A stretch of 64,000 bases of DNA, taken from the NCBI RefSeq assembly GCF_015689195.1, contig NZ_CP065044.1:4526001-4590000 (forward strand), written 5' to 3'. The DNA is from Pectobacterium aroidearum. Its GTDB lineage: Bacteria > Pseudomonadota > Gammaproteobacteria > Enterobacterales > Enterobacteriaceae. Positions 8,947 through 17,617 of this stretch are shown here, piece by piece. A model generated the notes under the pieces. It saw only the letters and a list, made by a program, of their open reading frames with translations. It was not told the origin of the DNA and did no database searches. The position numbers and the translations under genes were made by a program. The number at the start of each line of letters is the position of its first letter. Within the stretch, counting starts at the first letter, position 1.

Positions 8947-11217
8947 TTATTCTTCGCTGCTGCCAGTGCTAATCTGCTGCGGTGCATCCACCTCGATCCG
9001 GTCAATGCGCTGTAGCCCACGCAGCAACGTGCCTTTCCGCCCGCGCTCACCCTGATACTTCTGAAGCTCGTTCGGACGCAGCACCAGCTTACGCTTACCG
9101 AAATACAGCGTGACGGAAGCCTGTGGTGGCAGCAGATACAGCCAGGTCAGACGGTCTTTACCTTCAGCAAAATCAGCCGAGGAGATGGACACAATCTTGT
9201 TGCCTTTGCCTTTCGACAGCTGTGGCAGATCGGAGACAGGGAACAACAGCATTCTGCCTGCGGCAGTGATCGCCATCAGCAGGTTATCGTCACCGTGGAT
9301 CTCCATCGGAGCTAACGCCTTCGCATTATCCGGCAGTGTAATAATCGCTTTACCTGCGCGGTTGCGCGCGACCAGATCGTTGAAGGTACACACGAAACCG
9401 TAGCCTGCATCCGATGCCATCAGCAGCGGCTGATCGTCTGCGGCCATCAACACCTGTTCAATCGTCGCGCCCGGCGGCGGCGTGAGTTTGCCCGTCAGCG
9501 GCTCGCCCTGACCACGTGCGGAAGGCAGCGTGATCGGGTCCAACGCGTAGCTGCGGCCAGTGGAGTCAATAAACACCACTGGCTGATTGCTCTTACCTTT
9601 CGCAGCGGCGCGGAAGCTATCACCCGCCTTGTAATTCAGCCCGGCAGGATCGATGTCATGCCCTTTGGCGCTGCGCACCCAGCCCATTTCCGACAGCACA
9701 ATGGTGACCGGTTCTGACGGCACAAAGTCATGTTCACTCATCGCTTTCGCTTCGCTGCGTTCATACAGCGGCGAACGACGATCGTCGCCATAGGTTTGCG
9801 CATCCGCCTGAATTTCTTTCTTAATCAGATTGCTGAGCTTACGATCTGACGCCAGCAGCGCTTGAAGCTGATCGCGCTCTTTTGCCAGATCGTCCTGCTC
9901 ACCGCGGATTTTCATCTCTTCCAGCTTGGCCAAATGACGTAATTTCAGCTCCAGGATCGCTTCAGCCTGTGTTTCACTCAGGCTGAACTGGCGCATCAGT
10001 ACCGGCTTCGGCTCATCTTCCGTACGGATGATATGGATGACTTCATCAATATTCAGGAACGCAATCAGCAAGCCTTCAAGGATATGCAGGCGCTTGAGCA
10101 CTTTTTCCAGACGGTAGTTCAGACGGCGGCACACCGTGTCACGACGGAATACCAGCCACTCGCTCAGGATCTCGACCAGCCCTTTCACGCTAGGGCGACC
10201 ATCCAGACCGATCATATTCATGTTAACGCGATAGCTCTTTTCCAGATCGGTCGTGGCGAACAGGTGATTCATCACCTGATCCATATCGATACGGTTCGAG
10301 CGCGGCACCAGCACCAGACGGGTTGGATTCTCGTGATCGGATTCATCGCGCAGGTCTTCCACCATCGGCAGCTTCTTCGCACGCATCTGGCTGGCAATCT
10401 GTTCCAGCACTTTGGCACCGGAAACCTGATGTGGCAGCGCGGTAATGACGACATCACCGTCTTCTTTCTTCCAGACTGCGCGCATACGTACCGAGCCACG
10501 GCCATTCTGGTAGAGTTTGCGCACTTCATCGCGCGGCGTGATGATTTCAGCTTCCGTCGGGAAATCTGGCCCCTGCACGTGCTGCAATAAATCGTCCAGC
10601 GAAGCCTTCGGATTTTCCAGCAGCATGACCGCAGCGGCGGCGACTTCACGCACGTTATGCGGTGGAATATCCGTTGCCATGCCGACGGCGATCCCAGTGG
10701 TGCCGTTCAGCAAAATATTCGGCAGACGCGCAGGCAGCATCTTCGGCTCCTGCATCGTACCGTCAAAGTTCGGGATATAATCGACCGTACCCTGCCCTAA
10801 CTCCGACAGCAGAATTTCAGCATATTTGGACAGCCGCGATTCGGTATAACGCATGGCGGCGAAGGATTTCGGATCGTCCGGCGCCCCCCAGTTCCCCTGA
10901 CCATCCACCAGCGGGTAGCGGTACGAGAACGGCTGCGCCATCAGCACCATGGCTTCATAGCAGGCGCTGTCGCCGTGCGGATGGTATTTACCCAGCACGT
11001 CACCCACGGTACGGGCGGATTTTTTGAATTTGGCGCTGGCATTCAGCCCCAGTTCGGACATCGCATACACAATGCGACGCTGCACAGGTTTCAGGCCATC
11101 GCCAATGAACGGCAATGCCCTGTCCATGATGACGTACATGGAATAATTCAGGTATGCATTTTCGGTAAACGTGCGCAGCGCAAGGCTTTCTGCGCCGTCA
11201 TGAGTCATCTCACTCAT
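8947..11217 (-). CDS. parC: DNA topoisomerase IV subunit A
   Basis: 756 residues (E. coli 752). The N-terminal breakage-reunion domain is strongly conserved. The quinolone-determining region reads [15 protein letters not shown], with Ser84 and Glu88 equal to E. coli Ser80 and Glu84, so the usual resistance substitutions are absent. The catalytic tyrosine is Tyr124 in [13 protein letters not shown]. The C-terminal beta-pinwheel domain spans roughly residues 500-756. ParC pairs with ParE, encoded at 20.0-21.9 kb on the same strand, to decatenate daughter chromosomes. The start [11 protein letters not shown] matches the family with a 4-residue longer lead than E. coli. Confidence 0.98.
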   Translation of the reverse strand: MSEMTHDGAESLALRTFTENAYLNYSMYVIMDRALPFIGDGLKPVQRRIVYAMSELGLNASAKFKKSARTVGDVLGKYHPHGDSACYEAMVLMAQPFSYRYPLVDGQGNWGAPDDPKSFAAMRYTESRLSKYAEILLSELGQGTVDYIPNFDGTMQEPKMLPARLPNILLNGTTGIAVGMATDIPPHNVREVAAAAVMLLENPKASLDDLLQHVQGPDFPTEAEIITPRDEVRKLYQNGRGSVRMRAVWKKEDGDVVITALPHQVSGAKVLEQIASQMRAKKLPMVEDLRDESDHENPTRLVLVPRSNRIDMDQVMNHLFATTDLEKSYRVNMNMIGLDGRPSVKGLVEILSEWLVFRRDTVCRRLNYRLEKVLKRLHILEGLLIAFLNIDEVIHIIRTEDEPKPVLMRQFSLSETQAEAILELKLRHLAKLEEMKIRGEQDDLAKERDQLQALLASDRKLSNLIKKEIQADAQTYGDDRRSPLYERSEAKAMSEHDFVPSEPVTIVLSEMGWVRSAKGHDIDPAGLNYKAGDSFRAAAKGKSNQPVVFIDSTGRSYALDPITLPSARGQGEPLTGKLTPPPGATIEQVLMAADDQPLLMASDAGYGFVCTFNDLVARNRAGKAIITLPDNAKALAPMEIHGDDNLLMAITAAGRMLLFPVSDLPQLSKGKGNKIVSISSADFAEGKDRLTWLYLLPPQASVTLYFGKRKLVLRPNELQKYQGERGRKGTLLRGLQRIDRIEVDAPQQISTGSSEE

Positions 11218-11341
11218 TTATCTCATTTCCCTCACATCGCGGCGCGATGGTTACGCTTTCCGGCACGCCATAGTGGCGGTATGTTTGGCGGGAATAGTAC
11301 CTTATCTGATGAGGTGATGTCACAGGGAACAACGTTGCGGC

Positions 11342-11641
11342 TCACTCCAGGCGAAGGATACCAGCCGTGAAAGCTACACCAATGCAGGCAGCGCTATCAC
11401 CGCCTCGAGTGCCGAATATATGCGAATTCCCGGCTACGGCATGGTTGACCTGACGGCCTACTACCGCGTGAACAAAAACGTGAAAATCAACGGCGGCGTG
11501 TATAACCTGACTGACCGTAAATATTGGGATTACCTCAGCAGTCGCCAGATTGAAACCAACGATCGGCAGGGGCAGTATGATCGCGCCCTCTCCGTGCAGC
11601 CTGGCCGTTCCTTCCAACTGGGTGTGAACGTGGACTTCTAA
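11342..11641 (+). pseudogene. 3' remnant of a TonB-dependent haem/haemoglobin receptor
   Basis: About 97 codons in one frame encode the end of an outer-membrane receptor barrel: AKDTSRESYTNAGSAITASS, IPGYGMVDLTAYYRVNKNVK, GGVYNLTDRKYWDYLSS, and the terminal SVQPGRSFQLGVNVDF ending in aromatic Phe as outer-membrane barrels do. This is the last few strands of an HmuR/HugA-like receptor. The plug domain, most of the barrel and any start with signal peptide are missing; upstream lies only 120 bases before parC. It is a decayed gene tail, not a working receptor. Two hairpins follow it. Confidence 0.85.
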
Positions 11642-11704
11642 TCCGCGTCGCTCACGATTCAATGAAAAAGGCGATGTCTGCATAAGGCATCGCCACCGTA
11701 ATCA

Positions 11705-11739
11705 GGCAAGAGCGCGCACCACGGCTTTCTTGCCTTTTT
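11705..11739 (+). terminator. Terminator after the receptor remnant
   Basis: Stem GGCAAGA / TCTTGCC with a 16-base loop, then TTTTTATTTTT. It shares its stem sequence with the terminator at 17436 that ends the PTS operon. Confidence 0.65.
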
Positions 11740-11853
11740 ATTTTTCTCTATACGCTCTTCCCGCCACGTCCCGTTTAATTGCGCCGATATCATTATTTCT
11801 ACAGCATTAAATAATGACGATGCCGATCAGAATGTCTAATTTACCTCTCGCTA

Positions 11854-11875
11854 TAACGTGATCGCGATCTCAATT
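11854..11875. promoter_or_regulatory. Candidate CRP (cAMP receptor protein) site of the PTS operon
   Basis: The half-sites are CGTGA-N6-TCTCA in the context TAA...ATT, close to the TGTGA-N6-TCACA consensus with one mismatch per arm. Its centre is about 103 bases before the start predicted from the TTGTCC/TAGATT promoter, a distance in helical phase with class I CRP activation. Catabolite control suits a PTS operon. Confidence 0.6.
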
Positions 11876-12076
11876 AATATTCCGTCAGCGCCATGTTTTA
11901 ATTTTGTCCTATTCAGCGGACAGCATTTAGTATTGTCCCTCTCGACTATCGCGACTAGATTAATGATTACAGTACGTGACGTAAATAAACCAACAGAGAA
12001 AATAAAACAGGAAATTATTTAGAAAAAATTATCAATTCGATAAGCATCAGAAAATCTAAAAATTCATGAGGGTAAT

Positions 12077-13627
12077 ATGATGCAGCCACTCACCTCCCGT
12101 CAGAACCGTTTATTGAAATATCTGTTACAACACCAGGGATATGTAACGGTTAAAGATATTGCACATTACCTCGATGTGTCTGAAAAAACTGTCTATCGTG
12201 ATATGCAATTTGTCGAAGCCTTCCTTTCTGTCTGGAATATTTATCCAGACAAAAAGGTCGGTGCGGGAATCATGTTAACCACGGATGACGATCGCCATCT
12301 CACACTGTTAGAGCAGCAAATTGTCGTGGACGACGGAGAGACCGATGCGCTGATCAACAATGCGCGTCGCGTCAAAATTGCCTCACAACTGCTGAGTGAC
12401 ACGCCTCATGAAACATCCATCAGCAAGCTGTCAGAACGCTACTTTATCAGCAGCGCCTCTATCGTTAACGATCTGAAAATCATCGAAAGCTGGTTACATC
12501 CACTGGGGCTGGCGCTGGTGCGCAGCCAGAGCGGCACGCACATTGAAGGCAGTGAGAATCAGGTGCGTCAGGCGATGGCCTCGCTCATTAATGACGTCAT
12601 GCACCATAAAGAACCTGGCCCGCTTAACCATTCTCGTCTCGACCCCGGCAGCTATAAGGCACTGATCAACTATTTCGGTGAAGAAGACGTGTCCTTCGTC
12701 GAATCGCTGTTACAGGACATGGAACGACAACTTTCTTATCCACTCGGTGAGCCTTATTACATCAATATTTTCACGCATACCTTAATTATGATGCACCGCA
12801 TTGCGCAGGGAAAAGCGTTAATGATGGCGGAAGAATCCGTTCATCAGCAGGTTGATAATCGTATATTCTCGATCGCTCAAAACATGGTGAGCCAAATAGA
12901 GCAGCGCGTCGAGAGCACACTGCCTTCTGATGAAGTCTGGTTTATTTACCAATATATTATTTCCTCCGGCATTGTGATGGAGGAACGGTCGGATAACCAA
13001 CTGCTTCGCTATCAATTTTCTAACGGTGAATCACGCAGAATCACGCATGCACTGACGCAGATATTTTCTGATTTAATTAATATCGATTTGCGCACAGATA
13101 AGTTATTACATGAAGGATTACTTATTCACATCAAGCCATTGCTTAACCGCTTAAAGTACCAAATACATATTCGCAACCCGTTATTAGACGATATCAAAAG
13201 CGAATTTATCGATATTTATGATATGACTCAGCAAGCAATGGACGAAGTCTGTCAGCGATTTCAATTAAAACCGGTCGCTGAAGATGAAATCGGCTATCTG
13301 ACCATTCATTTTCAAGCCGCGCTGGAACGCCAAATTGCGCATAAACGTATTCTGGTGGTGTGTTCCAGCGGCGTAGGAACGTCACACCTGTTGAAAAACC
13401 GCATCCTGCGCGCATTCCCTGACTGGATTATTGTTGGCGTGGTTTCGGCCAGCAATATGCAGAGGTTTTGCCAGCAGGAAGAGATTGAGCTGATTATTTC
13501 CACGATTCATCTGGAAGAACAACACATTCCTGTCGTCTATGTTTCCGCCTTTTTTAATGACGATGACATTAAACGCGTTACCGAAAAAGTTATCGCCAAT
13601 CAACTGCATCAGGCCGTCCCCCACTGA
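12077..13627 (+). CDS. PRD-containing transcriptional activator of a PTS operon (BglG/MtlR type)
   Basis: A 516-residue regulator. The N-terminal helix-turn-helix (residues 1-60) reads RQNRLLKYLLQHQGYVTVKD, then DVSEKTVYRDM. A second HTH-like unit is near YFISSASIVNDLKIIESWL. Two PTS regulation domains follow, with conserved histidines in regions such as YINIFTHTLIMMHR and HEGLLIHIKPLLNRL. The C-terminus is an EIIB-like domain with the loop ILVVCSSGVGTSHLL, whose Cys429 is the likely phosphorylation site. No EIIA-like domain follows, unlike MtlR. Such proteins are DNA-binding activators whose activity is set by PTS phosphorylation. It is the first gene of the operon and probably controls it. 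Confidence 0.88.
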   Translation: MMQPLTSRQNRLLKYLLQHQGYVTVKDIAHYLDVSEKTVYRDMQFVEAFLSVWNIYPDKKVGAGIMLTTDDDRHLTLLEQQIVVDDGETDALINNARRVKIASQLLSDTPHETSISKLSERYFISSASIVNDLKIIESWLHPLGLALVRSQSGTHIEGSENQVRQAMASLINDVMHHKEPGPLNHSRLDPGSYKALINYFGEEDVSFVESLLQDMERQLSYPLGEPYYINIFTHTLIMMHRIAQGKALMMAEESVHQQVDNRIFSIAQNMVSQIEQRVESTLPSDEVWFIYQYIISSGIVMEERSDNQLLRYQFSNGESRRITHALTQIFSDLINIDLRTDKLLHEGLLIHIKPLLNRLKYQIHIRNPLLDDIKSEFIDIYDMTQQAMDEVCQRFQLKPVAEDEIGYLTIHFQAALERQIAHKRILVVCSSGVGTSHLLKNRILRAFPDWIIVGVVSASNMQRFCQQEEIELIISTIHLEEQHIPVVYVSAFFNDDDIKRVTEKVIANQLHQAVPH

Positions 13628-13674
13628 TTATTGGCCGACCGTTATTTTTAACATTTATAGATGAGGTGTGATAA

Positions 13675-14154
13675 ATGGATATCAATAAAATACTGAATGT
13701 AAATCGCGTAAAGCTAACTATGTCCGCGACCAATAAAGACGAAGCCATTAATGAATTAACCGATCTGCTGTATGCCGATGGCGCTATTACCAATAAACAG
13801 GATTTTATTCATGATGTCTGGTTACGTGAGGCGGAAGGATCGACCGGTTTTGAAAACCATATTGCGATCCCCCACGGAAAATCCTCCGCCGTAAAACAGA
13901 CCACGCTCGCGATTGGCCGCACCCGTCAGGATATTCCGTGGGAGACGCTGGACGGTAGTCAGGTTCGCTGCATTATTCTTTTTGCCGTGCGTCTGGAAGA
14001 TCAGAACACGACACATATTCGCCTGCTGTCTCAGGTTGCCAGCGCGCTGGCCGATGATGAGGTGATTGCTCAACTGCTGGACGAATCCGATCCCCATAAA
14101 ATTATTCGGCTGTTTAGTCAGTATGCAGAAACAGCTCCCGTCACTCCGACATAA
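13675..14154 (+). CDS. PTS fructose-type EIIA component
   Basis: A 159-residue single-domain EIIA of the fructose-mannitol family. The phosphorylated histidine is His67 in HIAIPHGKSS, the family motif. It passes phosphate from HPr to the EIIB encoded 13 bases downstream. The ATG follows GAGGTGTGATAA. Its place directly after the regulator suggests that it also phosphorylates the regulator's PTS domains, the usual wiring for such systems (inference). Confidence 0.88.
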   Translation: MDINKILNVNRVKLTMSATNKDEAINELTDLLYADGAITNKQDFIHDVWLREAEGSTGFENHIAIPHGKSSAVKQTTLAIGRTRQDIPWETLDGSQVRCIILFAVRLEDQNTTHIRLLSQVASALADDEVIAQLLDESDPHKIIRLFSQYAETAPVTPT

Positions 14155-14167
14155 GACGAGGCTCAAA

Positions 14168-14482
14168 ATGAATATTGTTTGTGTTGCCGCCTGCACGGCA
14201 GGCATTGCGCATACCTATATCGCGCGCGAGAAACTCATTAAGGGTGCCAACGCCTTAAATTACGCTATCAAAGTAGAAACTCAGGGAACCATTGGTACAG
14301 AGAATGAATTAATGCCTGATGAAATAGCCGCAGCCGATGTTGTTATTCTGGCCATCGATATAAAAATAACAGGCGAAGAGCGATTTAAAGGTAAGCCTAT
14401 TGTTCGGGTAAAAACGGAGGTCGTTATTAAATCTCCGATTAAATTTCTGGAAAAAGTCGCTAGTTCTTTAGCGGGTGCCTGA
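14168..14482 (+). CDS. PTS fructose-type EIIB component
   Basis: A 104-residue EIIB. The phospho-cysteine is Cys9 in CVAACTAGIAHTYIAREKL, equal to the CPTGIAHT loop of FruA-type EIIB, with Thr replacing the usual Pro. The body FDVVILAIDIKI-like core (here VVILAIDIKITGEERFKGKP) is typical. I start at ATG 14168; a longer reading from 14066 would overlap the EIIA gene and lacks family similarity. EIIC follows after 25 bases. Confidence 0.88.
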   Translation: MNIVCVAACTAGIAHTYIAREKLIKGANALNYAIKVETQGTIGTENELMPDEIAAADVVILAIDIKITGEERFKGKPIVRVKTEVVIKSPIKFLEKVASSLAGA

Positions 14483-14507
14483 ATATCTCAATTTCGGGGT
14501 AATAATT

Positions 14508-15599
14508 ATGAACACCAGAAAAATCACCATTGGACAGGAAATAAAGCGGCATCTTCTTACCGGTATTTCCTGGATGATCCCGCTCATTGTCGCCGCCGGG
14601 ATCTGTATTGCCCTCGGTCAGGTTATCGGCGGCCCGGATGTCGGCAAGCAAACCGGCAGTATTGCGTGGATGCTCAACCAGATCGGCGGCTGGGGGATGG
14701 GGCTGATTGTTCCGCTCATCAGCGCCGCCATCGCTTATTCCATTGCCGACCGCCCCGGCTTCGCTCCCGGCCTGATCGTAGGTTTTATCTGCGGTCAGAT
14801 TCAAACCGGATTTATCGGCGGTATTCTCGGCGGCTTCTTAGTCGGCTACACCGTGCTACTACTGCGCCGCTACATCAAACTGCCCACCTCGATGCAGGGG
14901 CTGATGCCCGTCATGATCCTGCCGCTGCTCAGCACCATTATCGCCGGGCTGCTGATGATGACGTTTATCGGCCAGCCCATCGTCTGGCTGCAAAAAGCGC
15001 TGATTCATCTGCTGGAATCCATGCAGGGCGGTTCGAAATTCCTGATGGGGGCGATTTTAGGTGCGATGGCGACCTTCGATTTCGGCGGACCGGTGAACAA
15101 GACGATGTCGCTCTTCGCGGACGGCATGCTGGTCGATGGTATCTACGGACCAGAAGCCGTCAAGTTTGTCGGCTCAATGATTCCGCCCTTCGGCATCACG
15201 CTGTCCTTCCTGCTAACCCGCTACAAATACACCCGCGCAGAAAAAGAGGCGCTGAAAGCCGCCTTCCCGATGGGGATCTGCATGATTACCGAAGGTGTCA
15301 TCCCCATTGCCGCACGTGACCTGTTCAGAGTCGTTGCCAGTTGCGTCGTTGCCTCCGCTATCGCGGGCGGGCTCATCATGGTCTGGGGCGTGGAGGCGCC
15401 CGTGCCACACGGCGGCATGTTTGTCGTCCCGCTGTTTACCAAGCCGCTGATGTTCTGTCTGGCACTCGGTATCGGCACGGCCATCTGCGGCGTGATGCTG
15501 TCGCTGATTAAGAAACGCGTAACGCAGGCAGATGAAGAGTTCGACGACGTTGACGACAGCAGCGTGCGTGACGAAGACATTAAATTCACTCTCGAATAA
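14508..15599 (+). CDS. PTS fructose-type EIIC permease
   Basis: A 363-residue membrane permease of the fructose EIIC family. N-terminal MNTRKITIGQEIKRHLLTGI is followed by repeated hydrophobic segments. The family segment ADRPGFAPGLIVGFICGQI is near residue 75, GGPVNKTMSLFADGML near residue 190, and MITEGVIPIAARD near residue 260. It imports and phosphorylates a sugar with the separate EIIA and EIIB. The start is set by the GGGGTAATAATT ribosome site. The C-terminal tail is acidic (ADEEFDDVDDSS). Sugar specificity cannot be read from sequence; a ketose is suggested by the aldolases that follow. Confidence 0.9.
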   Translation: MNTRKITIGQEIKRHLLTGISWMIPLIVAAGICIALGQVIGGPDVGKQTGSIAWMLNQIGGWGMGLIVPLISAAIAYSIADRPGFAPGLIVGFICGQIQTGFIGGILGGFLVGYTVLLLRRYIKLPTSMQGLMPVMILPLLSTIIAGLLMMTFIGQPIVWLQKALIHLLESMQGGSKFLMGAILGAMATFDFGGPVNKTMSLFADGMLVDGIYGPEAVKFVGSMIPPFGITLSFLLTRYKYTRAEKEALKAAFPMGICMITEGVIPIAARDLFRVVASCVVASAIAGGLIMVWGVEAPVPHGGMFVVPLFTKPLMFCLALGIGTAICGVMLSLIKKRVTQADEEFDDVDDSSVRDEDIKFTLE

Positions 15600-15610
15600 C
15601 AGGAGCCGCC

Positions 15611-16462
15611 ATGTATGCCGCAATGAAAGCCCTCATTGATGACGCGTATCAACAGCAGTATGCCGTGCTCGCCATCAACTGTTTCAATCTGGAGACCGCC
15701 CGTGCGGCCATTGCCGCCGCCGAGCAACAGCGTGCGCCGCTGATCCTGAATGTGTATCAGGGTCACAGCGCGCACTTTCCTCCGCACCTCGCGGTGCCAC
15801 TGGCCAAAGCGCTGGCCGAGCAGGCCACCGTTCCCGTGGCGCTCAGTCTGGATCACGGTACGGCATTCAACCTGATTGGTCAGGCATTCCGCGCCGGTTT
15901 TACCGGGCTGATGATCGATGCTTCCAGTCACCCACTGGCGGAAAACATCCTGCGTACGCAACAGGTGGTGACCATCGCTGCGACAGCGGGAGTCTGTGTG
16001 GAAGGCGAGCTGGGTCACATCGCCGACGCGCCCGTCTACGACCAAGAGGACGCCGCGGTGAAAATGACACAGGTGGAAGACGTCGTTCCCTTTATCCGCC
16101 AAACCGGCATCGACCTGCTTGCCGTGTCGGTCGGCACCGCCCACGGCATGTACCCGCCGGGGGTAACGCCATGGATTGATTTCGAGCGACTTGAAGCCCT
16201 GCATCGGGAATCAACGGTGCCGTTAGCGCTGCACGGCGGCAGCGGCACCAAGGCTGACGATATTCGCCGCGTCAGCCGTCACGGTGTCGCCAAAATCAAC
16301 GTCGGCGCGGCCGTTTTTGAGGCAGGAAAAACGGCATTGCAGCAGACGCTGCATCAGCATCCAACGACGGAGTTATCCGACTTACTGGCAACGATGGAAT
16401 CTGCCTGCCGCGACGTGATCGTCGATTATCTCGGTTGGTCAGGTTCAGCCAACAAAGCCTGA
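15611..16462 (+). CDS. Class II ketose-(bis)phosphate aldolase, first copy
   Basis: A 283-residue zinc aldolase of the FbaA/GatY/KbaY superfamily. The metal and catalytic motifs are present: SLDHG (Asp81, His82), CVEGELGHI (Glu131 region), SVGTAHGMY (His178) and LALHGGSGT (His208), plus KINVG near residue 235. It would split a ketose phosphate to dihydroxyacetone phosphate and an aldehyde. AGGAG stands right before the ATG, 11 bases after the EIIC stop, so it belongs to the PTS operon. The usual AFNVNN-type segment reads AINCFN, a variation from the standard. The substrate is unknown. Confidence 0.87.
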   Translation: MYAAMKALIDDAYQQQYAVLAINCFNLETARAAIAAAEQQRAPLILNVYQGHSAHFPPHLAVPLAKALAEQATVPVALSLDHGTAFNLIGQAFRAGFTGLMIDASSHPLAENILRTQQVVTIAATAGVCVEGELGHIADAPVYDQEDAAVKMTQVEDVVPFIRQTGIDLLAVSVGTAHGMYPPGVTPWIDFERLEALHRESTVPLALHGGSGTKADDIRRVSRHGVAKINVGAAVFEAGKTALQQTLHQHPTTELSDLLATMESACRDVIVDYLGWSGSANKA

Positions 16463-16551
16463 CCGTTCGCCCTTTACCCGCTTTCGCCATCAGTGGTTTT
16501 CCACTGGTACAGGAACGCTTTGCCCTTTATCCGACACAGGAGAGACATAAC

Positions 16552-17415
16552 ATGTTGATTTCAATGACTGACATCCTGAAACCCACGCGTGAACACCGTT
16601 TCGCTATCGGCGCATTTAACGTGGCCGATAGCTGCTTTATCCGCGCCGTAGTGGAAGAAGCCGAAGCGACGAATACCCCGGCCATTATCTCTATCCACCC
16701 GAGCGAGCTGGAATTCGTTACCGATGAGTTCTTCGCCTATGTGCGAGAAAGAACGCTGCGCAGCCCCGTACCGTTTGTCATCCACCTCGATCATGGCGCC
16801 TCGATCGCACACGTTCTGCGTGCTATTCAGTGCGGATTTACCTCCGTCATGATCGACGGATCGCTGCTGCCTTATGAAGAGAACGTGGCGCTCACCACCG
16901 AAGTGGTGAAACTGGCGCATGCCGTTGGCGTTTCCGTGGAGGGAGAATTAGGCACGATTGGCGACACCGGCACCACGATAGAAGGCGGCGTCAGCAAAGT
17001 GATCTATACCGACCCCGAGCAGGCGGAAGATTTCGTCAACCGAACCGGCGTTGATACGTTAGCCGTCGCCATCGGTACGGCACACGGTATTTACCCCAAA
17101 GACCTGAAGCCAGAGCTGCAAATGCATATCCTGCGGGATATTTCGCAGCGGGTTTCTATTCCGCTTGTCTTGCACGGCGGTTCGGCCAACCCGGACGCCG
17201 AAATTGCCGAAGCGGTGACGCTTGGCGTGGGCAAAATCAATATCTCCAGCGACATGAAATTCGCCTATTTCCAGAAAGCGCGAGAAATCCTCAGCCGTGA
17301 AACCTGGTGGGACCCGAATGCCATCTACCCGGAACCGATTAAGGCGGCAAAAGAGGTGATTCGCTATAAAATGGCGCTCTTCGGCTCAACGGGAAAAGCC
17401 AGTTTATATCAATAG
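16552..17415 (+). CDS. Class II ketose-(bis)phosphate aldolase, second copy (YdjI/GatY-like)
   Basis: A 287-residue class II aldolase that is clearly different from the gene before it but of the same family. Motifs fall at the same positions: IHLDHGAS (Asp80, His81), VEGELGTIGD (about 130-138), AIGTAHGIY (His178), LVLHGGSAN (His208), KINISSD, and the C-terminal ALFGSTGKA close. The start is set by the CAGGAGAG ribosome site, and a longer frame from 16435 would run over the previous stop. The two aldolases are tandem and end at a strong terminator. E. coli YdjI, a relative, cleaves a ketose 1-phosphate, so a 1-phosphate substrate is possible here. Confidence 0.88.
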   Translation: MLISMTDILKPTREHRFAIGAFNVADSCFIRAVVEEAEATNTPAIISIHPSELEFVTDEFFAYVRERTLRSPVPFVIHLDHGASIAHVLRAIQCGFTSVMIDGSLLPYEENVALTTEVVKLAHAVGVSVEGELGTIGDTGTTIEGGVSKVIYTDPEQAEDFVNRTGVDTLAVAIGTAHGIYPKDLKPELQMHILRDISQRVSIPLVLHGGSANPDAEIAEAVTLGVGKINISSDMKFAYFQKAREILSRETWWDPNAIYPEPIKAAKEVIRYKMALFGSTGKASLYQ

Positions 17416-17435
17416 ATACGCCGCACAATCTGACC

Positions 17436-17463
17436 AAGGCAAGAGAAGACTCTCTTGCCTTTT
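17436..17463 (+). terminator. Terminator of the PTS/aldolase operon
   Basis: A perfect 11-bp stem AAGGCAAGAGA / TCTCTTGCCTT with loop AGAC and a T tail, 20 bases after the second aldolase. Confidence 0.85.
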
Positions 17464-17507
17464 CCTCCGACCACATTATTTCAATAGAGCACCATTCTGC
17501 TTCTTAT

Positions 17508-17526
17508 TGTTGACATTCAGTCAACA
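17508..17526. promoter_or_regulatory. Perfect inverted repeat upstream of mdaB (candidate LysR operator)
   Basis: TGTTGAC-ATTCA-GTCAACA, seven-base arms without mismatch, 92 bases before the mdaB ATG. The core TGACATTCAGTCA has the T-N11-A form used by LysR-type regulators. A LysR gene lies just beyond mdaB. Confidence 0.55.
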
Positions 17527-17617
17527 GTGTTATGCGCTACCGCACATTTTTCTGCACGAATCTCTCCTCTAGACTACGCCCAACATCGTCGTTGATAACC
17601 GATTCGAGAGCAGACCT

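Larger units (their letters stand above)
11642..12076. other. Control region of the PTS/aldolase operon
   Basis: No reading frame is supported. From left to right it holds a hairpin GGCGATG / CATCGCC (11670-11694), a terminator (11705-11739), a CRP-like site (11854-11875), and a candidate promoter TTGTCC (11933-11938), 17 bases, TAGATT (11956-11961). A long AT-rich stretch leads to the GAGGG ribosome site at 12068. The region is clearly more AT-rich than the flanking core genes. Confidence 0.6.

Noticed and set aside
8947-11217. Possible quinolone-resistance changes in parC
   Set aside because: Ser84 and Glu88 (E. coli Ser80, Glu84) are the susceptible residues.
15221-16204. A 327-codon minus-strand frame opposite the EIIC and aldolase genes
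   Set aside because: It overlaps two clearly real genes on the other strand and shows no domain.
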